Assembly: GCA_045598025.1 (NCBI GenBank) | Contig: JAZLLH010000072.1 | Location: 1 to 37,611 of the forward strand | DNA: 37,611 bases | Direction: 5' to 3' | DNA from: UBA1195 sp045598025 | Lineage (GTDB): Bacteria; Bacteroidota; Bacteroidia; Bacteroidales; WCHB1-69 | Shown: in pieces, positions 14,893 to 21,954 of the stretch | How the letters are laid out: each line of letters begins with the position of its first letter | Position numbering within the stretch: position 1 is the stretch's first letter | The notes under the pieces: generated by a model | What the model was told of the DNA's origin: nothing | Database searches by the model: none | Seen by the model: only the letters and a program-made list of their open reading frames with translations | Position numbers and translations under genes: made by a program

Positions 14893-16836
14893 ATGAAAAA
14901 ACTCATTTTATCATCATTGCTCTGTGTGCTGGCAACTGCTATAAGCGCACAAACAGCGGCTCCGCACACTTATGATTTCTCCGCTATGAACGCACAGGGT
15001 GACACTATATATTACCTCATCACATCCCCGCAGACCGTGGCGGTAAGCTACCGCTGCGATTCTGCCGATTCCCACAAAAGGCCGGTTATACGTAACCTCT
15101 ATCAAGACAACCTGGAAGTGCCGGACAGGATCACATGGCAGTCAACGGAGTATAGAGTCGCGTCTATCGCCAGATGCGCCTTTTACAAATGTCCGCTCTC
15201 TTCCCTCACACTACCTGCGGGCATAGACAGCATCAAGGAGAACAACTTTACATACTGCAGCGAACTGAAAAAACTTGAACTGCCCGGAACCGTCCGTTAC
15301 ATCGGAGACAGCTGTTTCTGTCATACGGAAAAACTGGAAAAGGTAGAATTCGGAGATTTGCTCCGGCAACTGGGTGCAAACTGTTTCTTTAATTCCAGCA
15401 TCAGAAGCTTCGCCTGCCCTCCCCTGCTCACCAAGATAAACCAAAGTTTTTGTCACTGCAGCAATTTGAGCAAAGTAACACTGCCAGAAGGCATGGACAC
15501 CATCAATAAATCATTTCTGAGCTGTCCGTTGCTGGAAAACATCCGCCTACCCCAGACGCTTGTTTATGTATACGGATTTACAGACTGCGGATTGAAGGAA
15601 GTGGTGTTTCCGGCATCACTGCACTATATAGACGGTTTTAATCATTGCCTCTTCCTGTCTTCCGTAAAGTTTTCGGGAGGGGTTGACAGTATAGGGATGG
15701 CTTTCCAATACGATAGCTCCCTGCAGATTTTAGACCTGTCCCCAACCCGCTTGCGCACATGGCACAGAGAATCTCTATACAATCCGACAATGCGTAGCCT
15801 TATTCTGCCGCAAAGCCTGGAGTACATAGAAGAGAGAACTTTTCCCTGGGGTATTTGTAATACTTATTTATCACTTGTTCTTCCTGAAAATCTGAAATAC
15901 ATAGATTATCGGGCATGGGTATATGCTGATCTGTCCTCGATGTTCGAAAGAACCTATGGAGAACTCGTGATGCAGTCGGAGACGCCTCCGGAGTTGGGTA
16001 CTGTGAGGGCAGGCATGCCCTTCTATCCCCTTAAATCTACTGATACAACGTACAGTAAACCATACAAGAACATCCAGGTTTATGTTCCCTGCGGTAGTCT
16101 GGACGCTTACAGAAACAATCGGGGCTGGCGCTTTTTCTTTCCGAACATCCGGGAAGTGGACATGGAGGAAACCATAGTGATAGATTCCCTGTGCGCGTAC
16201 GAGGTACAGGCTCTGTACGGATTTCTGCCCGACCGTCCGGGCATATATACCGTACTCAGACCTTCTGCAGACAGCCTCAAATGCGACACACTGTCCATAT
16301 ACTACGTCCGGGAACTCTTCCGCGCAAAAGTAGTGGATTCTTCCTTCAGGGTGTATGACGACGGCACCGCCTTTGAATGGACCTGGGAAGGAAACGGCGA
16401 GGAATACGACGTGCTGCGCGAAGGCTACCGCGTGGCGGTGGTGACAGAGCCCTACTACCGGGATACCGACGTGGCAACCGGCGTACAATACTGCTACAAT
16501 GTCATTCCCTACCTGAACGGATGCAAAGGGGAAACTTCTCAGACCAACTGCTACACCCGTGTCGTTGCAGACACAAGCGGCACCTCGGATACAAACGGCA
16601 TAATCTCCGTACGTCAGCGGATGCTGACGCTTTATCCCAATCCGGCCGGACAGTCCCTTTTCCTCTCTGACGGAGAACGCTGCGACGGAATGCCCTTCCG
16701 CGTGACGGATGTAAGCGGCCGTATCGTGCTGCAAGGCTGCTACGATGCCGATGGAGGCATAGGAGTGAGCATGCTGGCCAAGGGCGTCTATTTCCTGCGC
16801 ATGGAAGACCGATACGGAAAGTTCGTAAAAGAATAA
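14893..16836 (+). CDS. BspA-type leucine-rich repeat protein with type IX secretion C-terminal sorting domain
   Basis: The ATG at 14893 opens a typical signal peptide (MKKLILSSLLCVLATAISAQ). An upstream in-frame ATG at 14797 would add 32 AT-derived residues and destroy it. The 647-residue product has LRR_5/BspA-like repeats from about 75 to 350 (units like LSSLTLPAGIDSI, LKKLELPGTVRYIGDSCF). A fibronectin-III-like segment follows at about 455-535 (FEWTWEGNGEEYDVLREG, TGVQYCYNVIPY), and then a C-terminal domain beginning LTLYPNPAGQSL and ending in GVYFLRMEDRYGKFVKE, the T9SS type A sorting signal. It should be exported through Sec, cross the outer membrane through type IX secretion, and sit on the surface or be released. 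BspA-like LRRs are known in adhesion, but its ligand is unknown. It stands alone between AT-rich gaps. Confidence 0.88.
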   Translation: MKKLILSSLLCVLATAISAQTAAPHTYDFSAMNAQGDTIYYLITSPQTVAVSYRCDSADSHKRPVIRNLYQDNLEVPDRITWQSTEYRVASIARCAFYKCPLSSLTLPAGIDSIKENNFTYCSELKKLELPGTVRYIGDSCFCHTEKLEKVEFGDLLRQLGANCFFNSSIRSFACPPLLTKINQSFCHCSNLSKVTLPEGMDTINKSFLSCPLLENIRLPQTLVYVYGFTDCGLKEVVFPASLHYIDGFNHCLFLSSVKFSGGVDSIGMAFQYDSSLQILDLSPTRLRTWHRESLYNPTMRSLILPQSLEYIEERTFPWGICNTYLSLVLPENLKYIDYRAWVYADLSSMFERTYGELVMQSETPPELGTVRAGMPFYPLKSTDTTYSKPYKNIQVYVPCGSLDAYRNNRGWRFFFPNIREVDMEETIVIDSLCAYEVQALYGFLPDRPGIYTVLRPSADSLKCDTLSIYYVRELFRAKVVDSSFRVYDDGTAFEWTWEGNGEEYDVLREGYRVAVVTEPYYRDTDVATGVQYCYNVIPYLNGCKGETSQTNCYTRVVADTSGTSDTNGIISVRQRMLTLYPNPAGQSLFLSDGERCDGMPFRVTDVSGRIVLQGCYDADGGIGVSMLAKGVYFLRMEDRYGKFVKE

Positions 16837-16898
16837 ATCCGGCACACGCAACTTGCTAAAAATTCCATTTTTTCCACTTAACCTATTCATTTTTTTTG

Positions 16899-16906
16899 TA
16901 CCTTCG
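16899..16906 (+). promoter_or_regulatory. Putative Bacteroidota -7 promoter element for the chaperone operon
   Basis: TACCTTCG matches the TAnnTTTG -7 element with one change, 79 bases before the ATG at 16986. It directly abuts the hairpin at 16908-16935. No convincing -33 element is seen. Confidence 0.38.
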
Positions 16907-16907
16907 C

Positions 16908-16938
16908 AACTTTGGCAAAACTTTTTGCCAAAGTTTTT
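16908..16938 (+). terminator. Hairpin with T-run between LRR gene and chaperone operon
   Basis: AACTTTGGCAAA (16908-16919) pairs perfectly with TTTGCCAAAGTT (16924-16935), giving a 12-base stem and a 4-base loop. Five T bases (16934-16938) overlap and follow the stem end. This is a typical intrinsic terminator, 72 bases after the LRR gene stop. It also lies just after a putative -7 element, so it could instead form at the 5' end of the chaperone mRNA. Confidence 0.6.
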
Positions 16939-16985
16939 ACTTTATCATTAGGACTATAATTATCAATGTTTTAAAAAAAACGAAA

Positions 16986-19004
16986 ATGCAGAATAAAATG
17001 TACAAAACCGTTCGGTATGCACTGATTGCTTCCTTTTTCACGCTGTATGTGGGTACGGTTTTTCCACAGCAAAGCGACCCTGTAGTGATGATTCTCGGAA
17101 ATGACAGCATACGACTCTCCGAATTCAAGGCGTCCTATTCCAAAAACAACAATCTGAAAAAGGCCACGGAAAAAGACCTCCGCGAATATATTGAACTTTT
17201 TGCCAATTTCCGTCTGAAATGCATGGAAGCGGATAGCATGAATTTGGACACCCTCCCGAAAATCAAAAAAGAGCTGAACGGATACCGTACACAGGCAGCA
17301 GCTCCATATCTGACAGAAAAATCCGTTAACGACCAGTTGGTCGATGAAGGCATAGAACACCTGAAATGGGACGTCAGGGCCTCCCACATCATGAAGAAAC
17401 TGCCCCTGGAACCTACACCCAAAGATACGCTGAAGGTTTATCAGGAAATGATAAAACTGCGTGAAAGCATTCTGAAAGGAAACGGTTTCGCCCAGGTTGC
17501 CCTGAAAGAATCGGAAGATCCCTCCGCCCGTCCCCAATACAAAGACGGAAAGATGATCCGCTCCGGAAATAAAGGAGACTTGGGTTATTTCACGGCCTTC
17601 AACATGATATACGAATTCGAAAAAGGAGCCTATGGATTGGAAAAAGGAAGCATTTCCATGCCGATCCGTTCTCCCTTCGGATACCACCTGATATACCTTC
17701 AGGACAAACAGCCTGCGGTGAGCCGGTTCACAGCCTGCCAGATTCTGATTACCTACCCTGAAAACGCAACAGCAGCCGATTCGGCCGCTGTCAAAGCCAA
17801 AGCCGAAGAAGCATACAAAGCCCTTCAGCAGGGAATGTCCTTTGACGAGGCTGTTGAAAAATATTGCACAGACGAAGGATTGCGCTCTATCCGCGGCATC
17901 ATGGATCCCTTCAGCCCGTCCCGCTTCGAAGGTGACTTCGTAGCCCCGCTGTACTCACTGAAGGAAGGCGAAGTGGCTCCGGCCTTCGAAACCCGTTACG
18001 GATGGCATATCGTCAAGCTGATAACCAAGGAGTTATTTGTCGAAGACGCCTACACACGTGGAAATGTCAAATCAAAAGTAGCCCGTGACAACCGCTCCAA
18101 CCTGGGCCCCGAAGCCCTGGTGGACCGCCTGAAAAAAGAATATGGATTCAAGGAAACCAGCGTCCGCAAAAAAGAAGTATCGCCCAAAGAAGAATTCTAC
18201 CACATTGACTCTTTAGCCCTGTTCAACGGAAACTGGGAAAAGGAATCATTCACTTCCGACAGGGTAATGTTCACTTTCGCTGACCAGAAACGCAGCCAGC
18301 AGGATTTTGCAGCATACATAGAACAGAACCAGTTCCAAGGCATGAGAAACGTAAGCATGCGGGAATTGGTTGACTATGCCTACTCCCTGTTTGTACACCA
18401 CAGCATCATTGAATACGAAGACAGTCAGTTGGAAAAAAAATATCCCGAATTCAAGCAGTTGATGAAGGAGTATCGGGACGGCATCATTCTCTATGAACTC
18501 AGCGAGCAGAAAATATGGCTCAAGGCGGAAACCGACAGCGCTGGTCTCGCCGCATTCTATGAAACCATCAAGGACGAATACATGTACCCGTTGCGCGCAA
18601 ATGCCGTCACCTACACGCTGGAGAATGCAAAAGCCTACAATCTGTTCTGCAAAATGAAGAACAAAGGCTACGACTTAGACGCCATTGATGCCAAATTCGC
18701 CCAAAAGGGATGGATTATTTCCGCTCGGGAAGAAAAGCTGGCACAGTTCCAGAATAAGGAATTCGACCAGTTATGTCCGTGGGAAATCCTCAAATCGGAA
18801 GGAAGCCTGAGCGTCAGCCGTCCGGAAAATTTCCAATACATCACCATTGACAAACTGTATCCTTCTCCGAAACCGCTGAACGAAGTGAGAGGTTTGGTAA
18901 TTTCCCGCTACCAGAACAAACTGGAGGATGAATGGGTAAAAGACCTGCGCAAAAACCATACGGTCCGCATTGACTATGATTCCATTCTTTCCCTGATCAA
19001 ATAA
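16986..19004 (+). CDS. Periplasmic peptidylprolyl isomerase with two parvulin domains (SurA/PpiD-like)
   Basis: The 672-residue exported protein has a signal peptide ending near residue 28 (TLYVGTVFPQQ). A helical SurA-N-like region follows at about 30-120. Parvulin domain 1 spans about 125-240 (VRASHIM, GDLGYFTAFNMIYEFEKGAYGL, FGYHLIYL), and domain 2 about 245-345 (CQILITY, YGWHIVKLI). The remaining 325 residues are helical without a recognised domain. It should bind unfolded outer-membrane proteins and isomerise X-Pro bonds. I start at the ATG at 16986; an upstream ATG at 16896 would run through the promoter and hairpin. ATG 16998 is a second option. The next gene begins after one base, and together with the following SurA gene it forms a three-gene folding cassette. 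Confidence 0.88.
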   Translation: MQNKMYKTVRYALIASFFTLYVGTVFPQQSDPVVMILGNDSIRLSEFKASYSKNNNLKKATEKDLREYIELFANFRLKCMEADSMNLDTLPKIKKELNGYRTQAAAPYLTEKSVNDQLVDEGIEHLKWDVRASHIMKKLPLEPTPKDTLKVYQEMIKLRESILKGNGFAQVALKESEDPSARPQYKDGKMIRSGNKGDLGYFTAFNMIYEFEKGAYGLEKGSISMPIRSPFGYHLIYLQDKQPAVSRFTACQILITYPENATAADSAAVKAKAEEAYKALQQGMSFDEAVEKYCTDEGLRSIRGIMDPFSPSRFEGDFVAPLYSLKEGEVAPAFETRYGWHIVKLITKELFVEDAYTRGNVKSKVARDNRSNLGPEALVDRLKKEYGFKETSVRKKEVSPKEEFYHIDSLALFNGNWEKESFTSDRVMFTFADQKRSQQDFAAYIEQNQFQGMRNVSMRELVDYAYSLFVHHSIIEYEDSQLEKKYPEFKQLMKEYRDGIILYELSEQKIWLKAETDSAGLAAFYETIKDEYMYPLRANAVTYTLENAKAYNLFCKMKNKGYDLDAIDAKFAQKGWIISAREEKLAQFQNKEFDQLCPWEILKSEGSLSVSRPENFQYITIDKLYPSPKPLNEVRGLVISRYQNKLEDEWVKDLRKNHTVRIDYDSILSLIK

Positions 19005-19005
19005 G

Positions 19006-19857
19006 ATGCAAAACAGAGTCTTGCTCTTCGGATATGTTGCCTGCCTGATGCTGTGCGCCTGCTCCCGTTCTGACGAAGGAACCGTAGCCAGGGTGTACGA
19101 TGTCCGTCTGAGCACAGAAGACATTCAGCGCATGCAACCTGATTACGGAGAAGGGGACTCCATCACCGTACATCAGGCCATAGTCGATGCCTGGGTAGAA
19201 AAGCAGGCCATGGTGCATCTGGCCGAACAGCAGCTGACTTCCCGGGAGAAAAATTTTGACCGGGAACTCCGGGAATACTACGAGAGCCTGCTCGCCGATG
19301 CCTACGAGGAAAAAGAAGTAGAGAAAAGGCTGGACAGAAACATTCCGGAATCCGAACTGAAATCGTACTACGACCAGCACAAATCGGATTTTGAAATGCA
19401 CAAAAACATTATACAGATCAACTATGCCAAGTTTCCTATCGGACATCCTGACATCGAGACCGCCCGACGACTGCTGGACAAAGGAAAATCCCGCAACCGG
19501 GCAGAGCAGGAAAAACTGGAAAAAATCTGCTATAACGGAGCGGAAAACACTTATCTGGAATCCAACTGGATAGTATTCGACGACATACTGAAGGAAATCC
19601 CGCTCAATCCGTACAATCAGGAACTTTTTCTGAAACAGAACGAAAGCCTGGAATTGAAAGACAGCGTGTCGGTTTACCTCGTACGCTTTCTCGATTACAA
19701 AATCAACGAAACCTACTCCCCTTTCGAAAACGAAAAGGAACACATCAAAAAAATCCTATGGGACAGACAGAGGGTGTCACTCCGTCAACAGATTCGTCGG
19801 GAAGCGGTGGAAAAAGCAAAGAAAGAACACGAAATCACGACCAAATTCGATCAATAA
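19006..19857 (+). CDS. SurA-like lipoprotein lacking a parvulin domain
   Basis: The 283-residue protein starts with a lipoprotein signal ending LCAC, so Cys19 would be lipidated. The following SRSDEG is acidic, which in some Bacteroidota promotes surface export. The rest is charged and helical (VEKQAMVHLAEQQL, ESELKSYYDQHKSDFE), reminiscent of the SurA N-terminal chaperone region and the linker before a parvulin domain, but I find no parvulin core such as GDLG or the FGYHIIKL strand. It sits between two parvulin chaperones with one-base gaps on both sides, so it probably works in the same outer-membrane protein folding route. Function beyond that is unassigned. Confidence 0.82.
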   Translation: MQNRVLLFGYVACLMLCACSRSDEGTVARVYDVRLSTEDIQRMQPDYGEGDSITVHQAIVDAWVEKQAMVHLAEQQLTSREKNFDRELREYYESLLADAYEEKEVEKRLDRNIPESELKSYYDQHKSDFEMHKNIIQINYAKFPIGHPDIETARRLLDKGKSRNRAEQEKLEKICYNGAENTYLESNWIVFDDILKEIPLNPYNQELFLKQNESLELKDSVSVYLVRFLDYKINETYSPFENEKEHIKKILWDRQRVSLRQQIRREAVEKAKKEHEITTKFDQ

Positions 19858-19858
19858 C

Positions 19859-21214
19859 ATGTCACACTGCAAATATCTTTTTTTGGGATTGTCCCTGCTG
19901 TTGCTGTTGCCCTGTACCCAGGGTCAGGTGGTCATTGACGAAATCATTGCCTCAGTGGCGGACAAAATCATCACCAAATACGATTTGGAATACGCTGTGC
20001 AGAGCTACAAATACCAGAACGGTCTCTACACGCTGGAGGACGAAGACGAAATCCGATGCTCCGTACTTGAGCAACTGATTTTTCAGAAACTGCTGATCAA
20101 TCAGGCAGAACTGGACAGCATGGATATTTCCGAAGAACAGATCACCCAACGCATTGAAAGCAGCATCCGCATGCAGGTGGCAAGAGCCGGAAGTGCCAAG
20201 CGTCTGGAAGAAGCCTACGGCAAAAGCATGGCCGAAATCAAGAAAGATGCCCGACAACTGGTGAAAGACGATGTCCTGATGAACCAGATGCAGCAGAGCA
20301 TCACGGCCAACATCAACGTCAATTACCAGGATGTGAGAGAGTATTACGAACAGATTCCCAAGGACAGCCTTCCGACCATTCCGGTAGAATACGAACTGGC
20401 AGAAATCACCATGGTGCCCGTTGTCAGTGAAGCCGAAAAAATCGCCATCAAGGACCGGCTGAACGAATATCGCAGCCGCATCCTGAAAGGGGAAAACTTT
20501 TCCACTTTTGCCCGCCTGTATTCGGAAGATCCCGGCAGTGCCTCCAAGGGCGGGGAACTGGGATTTGTCAACCGGGGCGAACTTTATCCGGAATTCGAGC
20601 AGGTTGCCTTCGAACTCCGTCCGGGCGAAATCTCCTCCATTGTGGAAACCAAAGCCGGATTCCACATCATCCGTATGATTGAACGTCGTGGCGACCAGGT
20701 CAACGTGGCCCACATCCTGATCAAACCCAAGCCCTCCGTGGATGCCATGATCAGAACTCAAAGCCGTCTGGATAGTGTGCACCAGCTCATCACCAGCGGG
20801 CAGCTGACGTTTGATTCTGCAGCCATACGCTACTCTGACGATGCCAACAAAATCAACGGAGGCATGCTGCTGAATCCCTACACTGCCTCCTATTCTTTCA
20901 CAGAAGAACAGATGGACCAGAACACCCTGTATACCGTACGCAAACTGAAACAGGGGGAATGCTCCCAAGCCGTTCCTTTCATCACAGAGGAAGGGAACCA
21001 GGCTTATCGCCTGCTCCTGCTGAAGACGCTGAAAAGCGAGCACAAGGCCAATCTGACCGAAGATTACGAAAAGATCAAAAATGCCGCATTGGAAGCAAAA
21101 AAACAGAAAGCACTGATCAAATGGGCACACAACAAGGTCAAACATACCCACATCAACATCAACGAAAACTACAGGAACTGCGATCTGAACGATAATCTCG
21201 GCATCACTTTCTAA
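19859..21214 (+). CDS. surA: SurA-type peptidylprolyl isomerase/chaperone
   Basis: This 451-residue periplasmic protein opens with a signal peptide (about 1-22, LLLLLPCTQGQ). The SurA N-domain starts IDEIIASVADKIITKYDLEYA, the usual 'VVAVVNDEVI' equivalent. A complete parvulin domain lies at about 170-280 (YSEDPGSASKGGELGFVNRGEL, FELRPGEISSIVET, GFHIIRMIERR). A second, weaker one begins at 283 (VNVAHILIK) and extends to about 390 (INGGMLLNPYTAS). A basic C-terminal helix follows, as in SurA. It should escort outer-membrane proteins to the BAM complex. The length fits SurA (about 430-460). It ends 11 bases before rsmE. Confidence 0.92.
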   Translation: MSHCKYLFLGLSLLLLLPCTQGQVVIDEIIASVADKIITKYDLEYAVQSYKYQNGLYTLEDEDEIRCSVLEQLIFQKLLINQAELDSMDISEEQITQRIESSIRMQVARAGSAKRLEEAYGKSMAEIKKDARQLVKDDVLMNQMQQSITANINVNYQDVREYYEQIPKDSLPTIPVEYELAEITMVPVVSEAEKIAIKDRLNEYRSRILKGENFSTFARLYSEDPGSASKGGELGFVNRGELYPEFEQVAFELRPGEISSIVETKAGFHIIRMIERRGDQVNVAHILIKPKPSVDAMIRTQSRLDSVHQLITSGQLTFDSAAIRYSDDANKINGGMLLNPYTASYSFTEEQMDQNTLYTVRKLKQGECSQAVPFITEEGNQAYRLLLLKTLKSEHKANLTEDYEKIKNAALEAKKQKALIKWAHNKVKHTHININENYRNCDLNDNLGITF

Positions 21215-21225
21215 ACAACGGCATC

Positions 21226-21954
21226 ATGCATTTGTTCTACACAGAAAATATTGAAAACGGCACGGCCTGCCTCTCCGACACTGAAAGCCGTCATTGTCTC
21301 AAAGCTCTCCGGCTGCGGACGGGAGACGAAATCCAACTGACAGATGGAAGAGGATTCCTGTACACCGCCGTCATAGCGGACGACAACGGGAAATCCTGCC
21401 TGCTTTCTATCCGGAAAACAGAACAAATGCCCGAAGCATTCCCTTTTCACCTTCACATCGCCGTAGCCCCCACCAAAAATCAGGACCGATTGGAATGGTT
21501 TGTTGAAAAAGCCGTCGAAATCGGAATTTCGGAAATTTCCTGCACGCTCTGTGCCCACTCGGAACGCAAATCTGTCAAAGAAGAACGTTTCCGCCGTCTG
21601 ATGATTTCGGCCATGAAACAATCTCTTCATTACCGGCTTCCCCTTTTTCACGAACAGGTCGGACTGACTCAACTGCTGCAGGAACAGGCCGGATTTCCGA
21701 TTCAGAAATTTATTGCCTACTGCGGAGAAGACGAGCAGTCCCGTCCGCTGCAGGAAGTTTGCCTTCCTGGCAAAGACACCCTGGTACTGATAGGTCCGGA
21801 AGGAGACTTCAGCCCGGAAGAGGTATCCGAGGCCAAACGTTGCGGATTTGCTCCCGTTTCCCTGGGGAAAAGCCGGCTGCGTACAGAGACGGCCGCCCTG
21901 GTGGCTTGCGCCACGGTTCATTTTGTCAATCAACAGGAAAGGACCTCCTTATGA
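21226..21954 (+). CDS. rsmE: 16S rRNA (uracil(1498)-N(3))-methyltransferase
   Basis: This 242-residue SPOUT methyltransferase acts on U1498 of 16S rRNA with S-adenosylmethionine. The N-terminal PUA-like part (MHLFYTENI, SRHCLKALRLRTGDEIQLTDGRG) and the knotted SAM-binding end (LIGPEGDFSPEEV at about 185-197, SLGKSRLRTETAALVA) are diagnostic. The EWFVEKAVEIGISEI segment with its EK-x-x-E-x-G pattern is also typical. The length is normal. The last four bases overlap the start of the patatin gene (ATGA), so the two are coupled. Confidence 0.95.
   Translation: MHLFYTENIENGTACLSDTESRHCLKALRLRTGDEIQLTDGRGFLYTAVIADDNGKSCLLSIRKTEQMPEAFPFHLHIAVAPTKNQDRLEWFVEKAVEIGISEISCTLCAHSERKSVKEERFRRLMISAMKQSLHYRLPLFHEQVGLTQLLQEQAGFPIQKFIAYCGEDEQSRPLQEVCLPGKDTLVLIGPEGDFSPEEVSEAKRCGFAPVSLGKSRLRTETAALVACATVHFVNQQERTSL

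Noticed and set aside
19952..21151. A 399-codon open frame on the minus strand, opposite surA.
   Set aside because: SurA has clear motifs on the plus strand; the antisense product is low-complexity hydrophobic without recognisable domains.
21759..21950. In-frame N-terminal extension of the patatin protein inside rsmE.
   Set aside because: The extension lies in another frame of rsmE, lacks homology, and masks the signal peptide at 21951.
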